A DNA stretch of 64,000 nucleotides from Opacimonas sp002292215 (GCA_943846745.1 OX044360.1:992001-1056000); one strand, 5' to 3'. Numbered from the stretch's first letter, positions 7,055-16,783 are shown. The notes: a model not told the origin generated them from the sequence alone. A program made the numbers and translations.

Positions 7055-8203
7055 ATGAGTATTTTAAGTGATTATAAAGTTATTGAACTAACCGAAGTTT
7101 TTCAAGGATCAGTGGCAGGACAGGTACTAGCTGATTACGGTGCTGAAGTCATCAAAGTGGAAAAGCCGGAGGTAGGCGATATTTTCCGTCGTACGGATAT
7201 TTATGGACTGAAGAATAACTGCTTGAGCAGCCATTTTGCGGCAGCTAACCGTAACAAAAAATCAATTTGTATTGATATCACCACAGACGAGGGCAAAGAG
7301 GTATTAATGGCCTTAATAAAAGAGAGTGATGTCTTACTGCACAACTACCGCCCCGGTGTTCTAGATAGACTGGGCTTTGGTTACGAAGCGCTTGCCAAAA
7401 TTTGTCCTAAACTTATTTACGCCGCTGCTAGCGGGTATGGCGAAACAGGTCCACTAGCTACATTTGGCGGTCAAGAGTTGGTTGTTCAGGCCTTAAGTGG
7501 CTATTGCTCAACTAACTCAGGCACCAAAGCACCAATTATGGTGAACGCACCCGCAATCGATTTTGGTTCTGGGATGATTATGGCCCAGGGTATTCTGCTG
7601 GCCCTAATGGAGCGTGAAAAATCTGGCAAAGGTCAGAAAGTCACTACCTCATTACTTGGAACCGCGGCTGCAATAACCGGGGTTGAAGTGTCCTCGGTAA
7701 TCAACAGTGGCATTCCCATCAACTGGTTTGAGACAGGCCTGAACTTTGTCTTAAAAACTACCGATGGCTGGGTGCTTGCTCTGAGCTTTTTCAGAGATAA
7801 TCCATTGGGTCTTATGTGTGAAGCTCTAGGGGTAGAAGATTTAAGCAAGAAACTAGGCATAGAAAATGCCAACATACTCGAACTAAGTCAACATAAAAGC
7901 ACTGTAGAGCCAACACTAGCAGAAGCTTGTAAAAAACTTTCAACAGAGGAAGCCTTGTCACGATTCAGAGCTAAAGATTTATTGTGCGCACCTATATTAA
8001 GTGTTGAAGATGCTATGGCCCATCCGCAGATGCAAGAAATAAATGCGATGGTTGATGCTCACGTTAGCGGACAACGCAGCCTTAAGGTTGTCGATAGTCC
8101 ATTAGCTTTTTCCCGCACACCAAAAAGGGAAAATGTTACCGTACCTTTACTTGGAGAGCACACGGAGGAAATATTGGCTCGACTCGGTTTAGATAAGAAG
8201 TAA
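7055..8203 (+). CDS. Class III CoA-transferase (CaiB/BaiF family)
   Basis: 382 aa. N-terminal Rossmann-like block (VIELTEVFQGSVAGQVLADYGAEVIKVE), NRNKKSICIDI nucleotide loop, and Asp169 in PAIDFGSG, the position of the Asp that forms the covalent aspartyl-CoA intermediate in formyl-CoA transferase. Unlike the protein encoded at 2412-3563, it has Gln140 in place of the racemase His, so it looks like a true CoA-transferase that would activate the pathway acid using another acyl-CoA donor. The ribosome site AAGGA overlaps the stop region of the preceding dehydrogenase gene. The substrate cannot be told from sequence; carnitine is not specifically supported. Confidence 0.9.
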   Translation: MSILSDYKVIELTEVFQGSVAGQVLADYGAEVIKVEKPEVGDIFRRTDIYGLKNNCLSSHFAAANRNKKSICIDITTDEGKEVLMALIKESDVLLHNYRPGVLDRLGFGYEALAKICPKLIYAAASGYGETGPLATFGGQELVVQALSGYCSTNSGTKAPIMVNAPAIDFGSGMIMAQGILLALMEREKSGKGQKVTTSLLGTAAAITGVEVSSVINSGIPINWFETGLNFVLKTTDGWVLALSFFRDNPLGLMCEALGVEDLSKKLGIENANILELSQHKSTVEPTLAEACKKLSTEEALSRFRAKDLLCAPILSVEDAMAHPQMQEINAMVDAHVSGQRSLKVVDSPLAFSRTPKRENVTVPLLGEHTEEILARLGLDKK

Positions 8204-8291
8204 CTTTTTTGTATACAGTGAGGAAATATTACTTCTATGTTTGACATCAATCCCTAAGTTGACTGCAACCTAACATAATCAGGAAGGCCGT

Positions 8292-9401
8292 ATGAAAATT
8301 ACTGACGTAACTGTCACATTATTTAAATGGGACAACATCCCAATGAAAAACTATGATCACGCGGTTAATGCAACGCATAGTTCTAGTGATTTAGGGTTTG
8401 TGCGCATACAAACAGATGAAGGCATCGAAGGCCATGCTCTATTGGGAATATGTCTCCACCCTGCAAGCCTTGAAGCACCTTTTCTAATACGCTTTTTAAA
8501 GCCAATACTGATGGGGCAAAACCCCTTGGACCGAGCCAATCTCTTTGAGCGCATGTCTCGACTTCGGGCACAAGTAAGTACATTTGCGGTCTGTGCTGTC
8601 GATGTTGCGTTATGGGATCTTGCGGGGAAAGTTAGTGGACTCCCTATTCATGCTTTGATGGGTACCTATAGGCAAAAAATTCCAGTTTACGCAAGTTCTG
8701 AACAGCACGACACCATCGATGGTTACGTGGAGCAGGCACTTGCAGTGAAAGAACGTGGACTGCATGGTTATAAACTTCATCCACCTCAGAACTGGCGTGA
8801 TGATATCGCCGCTTGTGAGGCTGTTCGTAAAGCTGTTGGCGATGATTTTAATCTAATGCTTGACTCGCGTTCAGCATATGATCTTGGGGAGGCTGTGAAA
8901 GTTGGGCGCGCTGTGGAAGAACTGGGATTCTTATGGTATGAAGATCCTTTGCCGATTACCGACATCTATAACTACACAAAACTTAGAGAAAAGATGGATA
9001 TCCCAGTAATGGCGACTGAATTTCCTTGTGGCTGGCTTGATGATTATGCCCCTTGGATTATGAACAAAGCCACAGACATATTACGTGGCGATGTCATGAT
9101 AAAAGGTGGGCTCACTTCTATGCTAAAGATTGCGCATCTTGCTGAGGCATTTGCCATGAATCTCGAAATTCATCATGGCGGAAATTCAATAAACGATGTC
9201 GCCAATCTGCATATTCAAATGGCTATTCCCAATACAAGTTTTATGGAAGTATTATTGCCCCATGAAACTTGGTGGCATGGTTTAGTAGAAGAAATTCAGA
9301 TTGACTCGGATGGTTTCGCTCATGCACCAAGCAAACCAGGATTAGGCTACGAAATTGATTTAGAACTCGTTGAAAAGCAAAAAATTGCAGTATTAAGCTA
9401 A
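8292..9401 (+). CDS. Mandelate racemase/muconate lactonizing enzyme family dehydratase-like enolase
   Basis: 369 aa. N-terminal capping domain and C-terminal barrel of the enolase superfamily. Metal ligands are Asp191 (LMLDSRSAYD), Glu217 (YEDPL) and Glu243 (ATEF). The general base position reads Lys161-Leu-His163 instead of the usual Lys-x-Lys, and a His-Asp dyad is offered by His294/295 (EIHHGG) and Asp267 (RGDVMIKGG). This set fits the mandelate-racemase subgroup, which holds acid-sugar dehydratases, more than muconate cycloisomerases or dipeptide epimerases. AGGAAGG precedes the ATG. It is the last gene of the plus-strand operon; the substrate is unknown. Confidence 0.85.
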   Translation: MKITDVTVTLFKWDNIPMKNYDHAVNATHSSSDLGFVRIQTDEGIEGHALLGICLHPASLEAPFLIRFLKPILMGQNPLDRANLFERMSRLRAQVSTFAVCAVDVALWDLAGKVSGLPIHALMGTYRQKIPVYASSEQHDTIDGYVEQALAVKERGLHGYKLHPPQNWRDDIAACEAVRKAVGDDFNLMLDSRSAYDLGEAVKVGRAVEELGFLWYEDPLPITDIYNYTKLREKMDIPVMATEFPCGWLDDYAPWIMNKATDILRGDVMIKGGLTSMLKIAHLAEAFAMNLEIHHGGNSINDVANLHIQMAIPNTSFMEVLLPHETWWHGLVEEIQIDSDGFAHAPSKPGLGYEIDLELVEKQKIAVLS

Positions 9402-9418
9402 AGTAGTTAGTTTTTAGT

Positions 9419-9465
9419 AGCAGGCATGTTGATGAACTATTCATATCAAAAATTGCATACCTGCT
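9419..9465. terminator. Candidate bidirectional terminator between convergent genes
   Basis: AGCAGGCATG (9419-9428) pairs with CATACCTGCT (9456-9465) with one G-T wobble, and TTGAT/ATCAA (9429-9433/9445-9449) extends the stem inside. It lies between the convergent enolase and Crp/Fnr genes. No strong T-run was seen. Confidence 0.4.
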
Positions 9466-9533
9466 GCTCATTTGAGCTGGTATTTTTATAGTATAGCACT
9501 AAATAGTTTTTATCTCTTTTGAGAACCAATATA

Positions 9534-10256
9534 TTATTTCTTGTCCCTAAAATCAGAAATCATAAATTCTAAAGAGCAGGATTCTTCTAGCCGCTCGATC
9601 ATTTCAGGTAAGTTTGGGATTGTTAATTTATTGTATTTCAAAGACAGCATATTGTCTTTTTCCATTCTTTTTAATTCTCTTGATATACTTTGTCTTGTTG
9701 CACCAACCATTAGACCTATTTTTTCTTGAGAAATGTTAACTACTTCAATACTGTTATCTTCCTTAGTTGTTCCATCGTTTAATGCTAACCTAATCAATGT
9801 TTTGGCTACGCGTTGATACAAAGGTAATAAGTAAACATCTTCCAATGTTTCAACTGCTAGGTGACAACGGTCGGCTAATGATTTGTTTATTGAGATTAGC
9901 ATATCAGGAAATTTCAAAATTAAGTATTGATAGTTTTTTTGTGAAAGTACACTCACAACGCAATCTTCAGAGGCCACAGCATAATTTGAGCGAGGACGCT
10001 CATTTATGAGGCCAACGTCACCAAAACAATCACCAACATGCATCGTTGAGATAACCACATAATCCCCTTCTTTAGAGAAAACACAAATATTTACACGCCC
10101 AGAGACTAGTTGGTAACAAGCATCCGATTTTTCACCAAGTGTATAAATATACTGACCTTTGGATACTTTCTTAGTTTTGGACAATTGCTCTATTTCAGCT
10201 TTTGTAGCTGGGTTCAGATCCTTGTGCCAGTTATAAAAATGTGGAATAACTAACAT
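9534..10256 (-). CDS. Crp/Fnr family transcriptional regulator
   Basis: 240 aa. N-terminal cyclic-nucleotide-binding fold (about residues 15-140) containing the GDCFGDVGLINERPRSNYAVA segment that corresponds to the cNMP phosphate-binding cassette, then a C-terminal winged helix with the SQEKIGLMVGATRQSISRELKRME recognition region. It has no N-terminal Cys cluster, so it is not an oxygen-sensing Fnr. AAGG seven bases before the ATG supports the start. It is divergent from the BASS transporter gene across a 403-bp gap and could regulate it; the effector is unknown. Confidence 0.9.
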   Translation of the reverse strand: MLVIPHFYNWHKDLNPATKAEIEQLSKTKKVSKGQYIYTLGEKSDACYQLVSGRVNICVFSKEGDYVVISTMHVGDCFGDVGLINERPRSNYAVASEDCVVSVLSQKNYQYLILKFPDMLISINKSLADRCHLAVETLEDVYLLPLYQRVAKTLIRLALNDGTTKEDNSIEVVNISQEKIGLMVGATRQSISRELKRMEKDNMLSLKYNKLTIPNLPEMIERLEESCSLEFMISDFRDKK

Positions 10257-10659
10257 GTAATAACCTTCTCAATTTTATCTGATAATTTATACAAATATAA
10301 TATCGCAGATTGGAAGCTTAAGCTATCAATTGTAAAGTGGAAATTTCTTCTTTAAACGTTCTAGGGAAATTATTTGATTGAAATTTTTACGCTTTAATAT
10401 CATTAACTTAGGTCTGATTCCCCAATGTGTAACGATGTAGTTTTTTGGCATCAAATGTAATGCATGTAACAGTCACACACGTTATTTACATTTATAATGC
10501 AAATTGTTAACAACTAAAAAGTTTAGATAATATAAATACAACTGATATCAAAACGTTGGCCGATGTAACACTTTAACTTTGAAGGCGTTACTTATTCGAT
10601 ATTATTTATAGATGAATAGATTTTTACTACATATGAATAAAAAATAAATAGGGTTAAAA
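10257..10659. other. Long AT-rich divergent intergenic region
   Basis: 403 bp between the Crp/Fnr gene and the transporter gene. I searched by eye for TGTGA-N6-TCACA and TTGAT-N4-ATCAA boxes and found only degenerate half-sites (for example TTGAT near 10375). No coding sequence or convincing hairpin was seen. Confidence 0.5.
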
Positions 10660-11547
10660 GTGGCTGAATTATATATTAAATATGAATTTTGGATTGCGGT
10701 AGTGCAGCTAGTTCTAGCAATGTTCGGGATGGGAGCAACCTTGACACCAAAAGATTTTCGGGACGTGGTAGCTGAACCTCGCGCATTTTCTGTGGGTACA
10801 ACGATGCAATTAATAATCGTGCCTTTGATTGCCTTTATTTTCATAAAAGCTTTTGGTTTAAATGGCGGTCTCGCTGTTGGTGTTGCACTTATAGCAGCCA
10901 TTCCAGGTGGAACGACCTCAAACGTTTTCACTCACATTGCTCGAGGAAATACAGCGCTATCAATCAGTATTACCGGTGTTACTACCTTGTTAAGTCTTCT
11001 ATTAACACCTTTGATCTTATCACTTTTGATAAGAGAATTCTTGCCTTCTGATTTTAGTATGCCTTATGTGAAAATAATGAAAGAAATCGCACTAACATTA
11101 CTTGTTCCGCTTTTCTTAGGCATGATCTATTTACGATTTTTTACCCGTACGGCTGCAAATTTATCGAAATGGTGTATTCGCGTTTCATTGTTTGGCGTCC
11201 TGTTGATTGTGATTGGCTCATACGTTAATGGTCGATTAAACATGGCTTCTTTTGGTTACCAAAACATGATAACCATCCTCCTCTTTATGTTTGCAATAGT
11301 TGTCATTAATCAATTATTACCTAAATTATTAGGTGTATCACGTTCTGACTCTACAGCGATTGAATTTGAAGTAATTTTTCGAAATATAAACCTTGGTATA
11401 TTGCTTAATGTTTCGATTTTTCCCGCTACCGTTCCTGAAACAGCGCATTTGGGCAATATGGTTTTATTCTCTCTACTTTTATTTGGTTTTGCTGCGCTCT
11501 TTATGGCAGCTCCTCTAATTGGCATAAAACGCAGATACAACAACTAA
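10660..11547 (+). CDS. BASS family (bile acid:sodium symporter-like) transporter
   Basis: 295 aa, about nine or ten hydrophobic segments. The N-terminus holds the family motif MFGMGATLTPKDF, and the crossover region reads AIPGGTTSNVFTHIARGNTALS, matching the PGGTxSN substrate/sodium site of ASBT-type proteins. Start is GTG at 10660 with AGGG six bases upstream. Inner-membrane sodium-coupled uptake of an organic anion is expected; family substrates range from bile acids to pantothenate and 2-oxo acids. It stands 16 bp before an enolase-family dehydratase gene, so it probably imports that enzyme's substrate or a precursor. Confidence 0.9.
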   Translation: MAELYIKYEFWIAVVQLVLAMFGMGATLTPKDFRDVVAEPRAFSVGTTMQLIIVPLIAFIFIKAFGLNGGLAVGVALIAAIPGGTTSNVFTHIARGNTALSISITGVTTLLSLLLTPLILSLLIREFLPSDFSMPYVKIMKEIALTLLVPLFLGMIYLRFFTRTAANLSKWCIRVSLFGVLLIVIGSYVNGRLNMASFGYQNMITILLFMFAIVVINQLLPKLLGVSRSDSTAIEFEVIFRNINLGILLNVSIFPATVPETAHLGNMVLFSLLLFGFAALFMAAPLIGIKRRYNN

Positions 11548-11563
11548 AATTGGCAGTTACCAT

Positions 11564-12772
11564 ATGAAAATTACTGATGTGCGTATTCGTGAGTTAAGTG
11601 GTTCAACTCAATACAGCGATGACTTATTTCAAGGACGCCAACGTTGGCCAATGGATATTTATCCGGAAGCAAAGGCTCGTACCGCACAAGAAATGTACAA
11701 ATCTTGGAGTTTTATAAGCGATGGCAATAATCATCAAGTAAAAGGTGTGTTTGTAGAAATTGATACCGATGAGGGAATTACCGGTATCGCAGGCCCTATT
11801 AACTGGATGATGCCTGCTATTTATATACAAACAATAATAAGACCATTACTGCTGGGAAAAGACCCTTTTGCTACAGAGCTTATCTGGGACCAGATGTATC
11901 GTTCATCAAATCATGGCCGAAAAGGATTTAACATGCACGCCATAAGCTACATTGATATCGCTTTATGGGATATCAAGGGAAAAGCATTCAATGTGCCTGT
12001 ATGTTCACTTCTTGGTGGGCCGGTACAGCAAAAAATTCCTGCCTATGCTAGCACAGTGGGTTTTTCACTTGATCTTGAAAATGTGTTTGAAAAAGTAAAA
12101 CAATTTAGATCAGAGGGTTATACCGCGACCAAATGGTTTGTAACTGAAGGCCCAACCGATGGTCCCGAAGGTGAACGAAAAAATGTATCACTTATGAAGA
12201 CTATTAGAGAAGCTGCTGGCCCTGACATGAAGGTAATGCTCGATGCTTGGAGCAGTTGGGACGTACCTTATACATTAAAAATGGCCAAATTAATGGAAGA
12301 ATACAACCCATACTGGTTTGAAGAACCCGTATTAACAGATCTGCCAGATAGCTATGCACGTTTGCGCAGAGAGTGCCCAATTCAAATATCGGGTGGAGAA
12401 CATGAGTTTACTCGCTGGGGTTCAAAACTTCTGATGGACAAACAATGTTGTGATATCTATCAAATGGATCCCGTATGGTGTGGTGGCATAAGTGAGATGA
12501 CCAAAATCTGTACTTTAGCTTCCGTTTACGATGTGCCGGTCATACCGCATGGTACGTCACAGCATGTTAATGCGCACATATCTTTCGCACAAAATGCTGT
12601 AGTAGTGCCTATGATGGAAGATTTAGTGGCATTTAGACAAATGTCTCAACATTTTCTGGCAGAACCTCTTAAACCTGTCGACGGCTATTTTACGCCACCG
12701 ACGGCACCTGGAATGGGGCTTGATATTGACGAATCTAAAATTGAATCTGAGAAACAGTTAAGTTGGAATTAA
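11564..12772 (+). CDS. Enolase-superfamily sugar-acid dehydratase, L-rhamnonate dehydratase-like
   Basis: 402 aa, the length of L-rhamnonate dehydratase (RhmD). Metal ligands are Asp227 (MLDAWSSWD), Glu253 (WFEEP) and Glu279 (GEHEF); the catalytic dyad is His329 (VIPHGTSQH) with Asp302 (YQMDPVWCGG). The region after Lys190-Trp (KWFVTEGPTDGPEG) resembles the RhmD substrate loop. The predicted reaction is dehydration of an acid sugar to a 2-keto-3-deoxy acid. It is transcribed with the BASS transporter gene (16-bp gap). No aldolase or dehydrogenase for a 2-keto-3-deoxy sugar acid follows in the window, so the physiological substrate is open. Confidence 0.85.
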   Translation: MKITDVRIRELSGSTQYSDDLFQGRQRWPMDIYPEAKARTAQEMYKSWSFISDGNNHQVKGVFVEIDTDEGITGIAGPINWMMPAIYIQTIIRPLLLGKDPFATELIWDQMYRSSNHGRKGFNMHAISYIDIALWDIKGKAFNVPVCSLLGGPVQQKIPAYASTVGFSLDLENVFEKVKQFRSEGYTATKWFVTEGPTDGPEGERKNVSLMKTIREAAGPDMKVMLDAWSSWDVPYTLKMAKLMEEYNPYWFEEPVLTDLPDSYARLRRECPIQISGGEHEFTRWGSKLLMDKQCCDIYQMDPVWCGGISEMTKICTLASVYDVPVIPHGTSQHVNAHISFAQNAVVVPMMEDLVAFRQMSQHFLAEPLKPVDGYFTPPTAPGMGLDIDESKIESEKQLSWN

Positions 12773-13130
12773 TAAATAAGGGTTAACACATTTGCTCCGC
12801 TATGAATATTTTATGTGGTTGTAACATAAAGTTACCGCTCTCAAATGAGTAATAATTGTTAATTTTTTTGAATTGTAATCAAGATGACGTTCTTAAATTA
12901 AGAATTTCAATACACTAATTGTCATGTTCAATAGTGATTTAACAACAGCCTATTCTCTTTTTCCTGGTTAGGTAAAAGTGGTATACGATATTTTTGGCGT
13001 TGCAATCTCTGAATTGAATTCATTCACCCCTTTGAAGGTGCAATAGTGGATTAATATTCCAAGTGAAATCATACCAAATTTAAAATTAAAATATTATTAC
13101 TATACAAACGATTACTTTTAAGGCGAAATA
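12773..13130. other. Intergenic region upstream of the indolepyruvate oxidoreductase gene
   Basis: 358-bp AT-rich gap. A small stem TTTATGT-N7-ACATAAA (12810-12830) lies 38 bases past the dehydratase stop. AAGGCG eight bases before the ATG at 13131 is a good ribosome site. No copy of the TetR operator was found here. Confidence 0.5.
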
Positions 13131-16100
13131 ATGAACGATGTAAAATTAACCGATAAATTTACTAAAAACAAAGGCCGTATTTTAATTTCGGGGACACAAG
13201 CATTAATTAAACTCCCGACCCTTCAAAAGCAATTAGATCAAAAAATAGGTTTAAATACAGCAGGCTTCATTTCCGGTTACCGAGGTTCGCCGTTAGGCAA
13301 TTTTGATGCTCAGTTATATACAAGTAAAAAATTATTAGATGAATATAATTTAGTATTCCAACCCGGTATTAATGAAGATTTAGCAGCTACCGCAATATGG
13401 GGTACTCAACAACTTGATAACTTACCTGGTGAAGTGTCTGTCGATGGTGTGTTCTCAATGTGGTATGGTAAAGGCCCAGGTACAGACCGTTGTGGTGATA
13501 TTTTTAAACATGGTAATTTTTCTGGAACCCATAAAAATGGGGGGGTATTACTTGTTGCTGGTGATGATTCTCCTGGCAAATCATCAACAGTTGCTAATCA
13601 ATCAGAGCTAGCAATGATGGCGGCCTCTATCCCTGTCGTATACCCTTCTAATGTTGGAGAATTTTTTGAGTTTGGTTTATTTGGTTGGGCGCTATCACGT
13701 TATAGTGGTTTATGGTGCGGCTTTAAATCGGTTAACGAAACGGTAGAACAAACTGCAACGGTTGATATTGATCTTGATAGTTTTGAATTTACCATTCCTG
13801 AAGGTATTGAAACTCCAGAAAGGGATGTTCATTACAAGCCTCGTACTTATAGCCCAATGCAAGACGAAGTAGATGTTACTCGATATAAAATCCCCATGGC
13901 ACAAGCCTTCGCTCGTGCAAATAAGATAGACAAAACTCCATTTTCCTCTTCGATTAAAAAATTAGGTATTGTAACTGCAGGAAAATCTTACGTTGACGTA
14001 TTACGAGCTCTCGAATTACTTAATCTTACAAAAGAACAAGCTCAAGATTTAGGTATTAGTATTTATAAGGTGGGAATGATTTATCCACTCGAACCACGTG
14101 GTTTACTTGAGTTTGCAAAAGGTCATCAACAACTATTTTTCATTGAAGAGAAAAAAGCGGTTATCGAGCCTCAAGCATCACACATACTTTACAACATAGC
14201 TGACCGCCCAAGTATCGTAGGTAAAAAGGATTTAAAAGGCAACACACTATTGCCTGCCGATATCCAGCTTGAGCCAATGTCTTTAGCGCTATCAATAGCA
14301 GATCGTCTAGATGAACTTAATTTACTAAACGAAACATTAGAGGCACGTTCTAAAGAGCTACAATTGGCTTTAGGTCAGGCGGCAAATATGAATCCAGAGA
14401 CGGCACGCTCTCCATATTTTTGTTCTGGTTGTCCGCATAGCCGTTCAACAAAATTACCGGAAGGAAGTAAAGCAACATCAGGTATCGGGTGTCACGCTAT
14501 GGCACTCATTACTAACACTGATACCTTATCGTCTGCACATATGGGCGGCGAAGGTGCAACTTGGTACGGTATTGCTCCATTTACAACAAGAAAACATATG
14601 TTCCAAAATTTAGGGGACGGCACGTATTATCATTCTGGTTATATGGGCATACGTGGCTCGGTAGCGTCAGGTGCTAATATCACCTTTAAAATTTTGTATA
14701 ATGATGCGGTTGCTATGACAGGCGGGCAAGCCCACGATGGTCCAAATACAGTTGCGAATATAGCAAAACAGACCTTAGCAGAGGGAGTGAAAAAGGTTGT
14801 TATTGTTACCGATAAACCTGAATTACATCAAGCCGACAAAGACATTCCCTCCAATGTCGAAATTAAGCATCGTAGTTTGTTGGAAGAAGTACAATTAGAA
14901 CTTCGCGATATTGAAGGTACGACCATCATAATTAACGAACAAACTTGTGCGACTGAGAAACGTCGTCGTCGCAAACGTGGTTTAATGGAAGATATTCCTA
15001 AACGTTCATTTATCAATGAAGCAGTCTGTGAAGGCTGTGGTGATTGTTCAGCTCAAGCGACCTGTGTCAGTATTCTACCTAACGAAACCGAGCTGGGCCG
15101 TAAGCGTAAGATTGACCAATCAAACTGTAATAAAGACTACACTTGTATGGAAGGTTTCTGCCCATCTTTTGTTACTGTTTATGGTGGTGCCCCAAGAAAA
15201 CCAAAAGGTATTACAATAAGTGATGAATTATTTGAAGACTTACCAAGCCCTGCAACAAAACCATTGGCACAAGCCTATAACATCATGGTATCAGGTATAG
15301 GCGGTACAGGTGTTATCACTATTGGTGCAATTTTATCTATGGCTGCTCATATGGAAGGCCGAGCTGCATCTGTTTATGATATGACAGGTTTAGCCCAAAA
15401 AGGAGGTGCGGTTTATAGCCATTTAAAAATTGCTGATAAGATAAGTGACTTAAATTCACAACGTATAGGCAAGTGTGAGTCAGATTTAGTTATTGGTTGC
15501 GATTTATTAGCAGCTACAGGTCAAGATGCTATTCAAAGCATCGATAATAACCGGACCTTAGTACTTGCCAATAGCAACGTAAACCCAACATTTCAATTTC
15601 AATTTATGCCCGATATTGACTTCAATAATCAATTAGCAGAAAGCACATTAAAAAAAGCATCTGGAGACATTAATTATACTAGCATTGATGCAACATCTAT
15701 CGCCTTAAACTTACTAGGAGATTCGATTGCAACAAATATGATGATGGTAGGTTATGCCTTCCAAAAGGGGTTAATCCCAGTATCATCGGACGCAATAGTG
15801 AAAGCAATAGAATTAAACGGCATTGCCATACAATTCAACATTAACGCTTTTAATATCGGCCGCTTACTAGCTAACAACCCAAATAAAATTATGGTGCTAT
15901 TAACCCAAGCAGGAAAAATTTCGACTGAATTTAAACCTCTTGATAATGTTGATGAAATTAAAGCTCACAGGATTAAATTATTAACTGACTATCAAGACGC
16001 TGCATATGCGAAACGTTACATTAACTTGATTGATAAGGTCATTACAGCAGACAATGCACAAGGATATAAGAATGGTGAATTATCTAAAGCTGTTGCTCGT

Positions 16101-16607
16101 GGTTTCTCTCGTTTAATGGCTTATAAAGATGAATACGAAGTGGCCCGCTTATACACCAATGGACATTTTGCTGAACAGCTAAATAATCAGTTTGAGGGTG
16201 ACATTAATATTAAATTCAATTTAGCCCCGCCTCTTTTTTCAAAACGTGACCCTATCACTGGTCATTTAATTAAAAAAGAATTTGGAAACTACATGATTAG
16301 TATATTTGGCATATTAGCTAAGTTTAAAGGGTTACGTGGTGGTATTTTTGATATATTCGGTTATACCGCAGAACGTAAAATGGAACGTCAGTTAATTAGT
16401 GATTATGAGGCATTAATCGAAAGTTTATTAGACAATCTTAATGATAAAAACTACGATTTAGCAGTTGAAATCTCACAAACTGCACAGAAGTTGCGAGGAT
16501 ATGGTCATGTTAAAGAGAACAACGTGAAAATCATTAAACAAGCTTGGATTGATTTAAAAAAGGAGTTTGTTAATCCTAAAGAGCTTATCTTTAAGCAAGC
16601 TGTATAG
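13131..16607 (+). CDS. Indolepyruvate ferredoxin oxidoreductase, fused single-chain type
   Basis: 1158 aa, the usual size of the fused proteobacterial enzyme. It oxidises aryl- or branched-chain 2-oxo acids to acyl-CoA with thiamine diphosphate and Fe-S clusters. Order: pyrimidine-binding domain (about 20-230), domain II (about 270-400), TPP-binding domain with the GDG motif at 495-497 and CPHSRSTK upstream, ferredoxin-like Cys cluster C633-x2-C636-x2-C639-x5-C645 and further Cys near 665-680, gamma domain (about 725-930, SGIGGTGVITIG) and a C-terminal helical domain (about 940-1140). It stands alone with its own gap and terminator. It could supply acyl-CoA to the cluster, or handle amino-acid-derived 2-oxo acids independently. 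Confidence 0.95.
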   Translation: MNDVKLTDKFTKNKGRILISGTQALIKLPTLQKQLDQKIGLNTAGFISGYRGSPLGNFDAQLYTSKKLLDEYNLVFQPGINEDLAATAIWGTQQLDNLPGEVSVDGVFSMWYGKGPGTDRCGDIFKHGNFSGTHKNGGVLLVAGDDSPGKSSTVANQSELAMMAASIPVVYPSNVGEFFEFGLFGWALSRYSGLWCGFKSVNETVEQTATVDIDLDSFEFTIPEGIETPERDVHYKPRTYSPMQDEVDVTRYKIPMAQAFARANKIDKTPFSSSIKKLGIVTAGKSYVDVLRALELLNLTKEQAQDLGISIYKVGMIYPLEPRGLLEFAKGHQQLFFIEEKKAVIEPQASHILYNIADRPSIVGKKDLKGNTLLPADIQLEPMSLALSIADRLDELNLLNETLEARSKELQLALGQAANMNPETARSPYFCSGCPHSRSTKLPEGSKATSGIGCHAMALITNTDTLSSAHMGGEGATWYGIAPFTTRKHMFQNLGDGTYYHSGYMGIRGSVASGANITFKILYNDAVAMTGGQAHDGPNTVANIAKQTLAEGVKKVVIVTDKPELHQADKDIPSNVEIKHRSLLEEVQLELRDIEGTTIIINEQTCATEKRRRRKRGLMEDIPKRSFINEAVCEGCGDCSAQATCVSILPNETELGRKRKIDQSNCNKDYTCMEGFCPSFVTVYGGAPRKPKGITISDELFEDLPSPATKPLAQAYNIMVSGIGGTGVITIGAILSMAAHMEGRAASVYDMTGLAQKGGAVYSHLKIADKISDLNSQRIGKCESDLVIGCDLLAATGQDAIQSIDNNRTLVLANSNVNPTFQFQFMPDIDFNNQLAESTLKKASGDINYTSIDATSIALNLLGDSIATNMMMVGYAFQKGLIPVSSDAIVKAIELNGIAIQFNINAFNIGRLLANNPNKIMVLLTQAGKISTEFKPLDNVDEIKAHRIKLLTDYQDAAYAKRYINLIDKVITADNAQGYKNGELSKAVARGFSRLMAYKDEYEVARLYTNGHFAEQLNNQFEGDINIKFNLAPPLFSKRDPITGHLIKKEFGNYMISIFGILAKFKGLRGGIFDIFGYTAERKMERQLISDYEALIESLLDNLNDKNYDLAVEISQTAQKLRGYGHVKENNVKIIKQAWIDLKKEFVNPKELIFKQAV

Positions 16608-16623
16608 TCTAAGTTTATTAAAA

Positions 16624-16661
16624 TTAATGGCCGATTACTAAGAAGCTTAATCGGCCATTAA
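16624..16661 (+). terminator. Strong 14-bp stem-loop after the indolepyruvate oxidoreductase gene
   Basis: Perfect arms TTAATGGCCGATTA (16624-16637) and TAATCGGCCATTAA (16648-16661) with a 10-nt loop. It lies 16 bases after the stop. No long T-run follows, yet stem strength and position favour transcription termination between the accessory cluster and ygiQ. Confidence 0.7.
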
Positions 16662-16783
16662 CCACATTCTCTAGTAATTTCTACGTTATCGACGGGTCAC
16701 CATACTAACTATCTCAATACACATATTTTCATTCACTATTTTCTGCTATAATGTGCGCTTAAATAATTAGGTACTTATATCCC

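Noticed and set aside
7055..8203. Carnitine metabolism (caiB) for the CoA-transferase cluster
   Set aside because: No caiC/caiD/caiT-like genes are present; only the broad family is shared.
9541..10009. Open frames opposite the Crp/Fnr gene and similar antisense or out-of-phase frames elsewhere
   Set aside because: They are short, lack ribosome sites and family resemblance, and lie within well-supported genes.
10257..10659. Crp or Fnr binding boxes before the BASS transporter gene
   Set aside because: Only degenerate half-sites were found; none has both halves at the right spacing.
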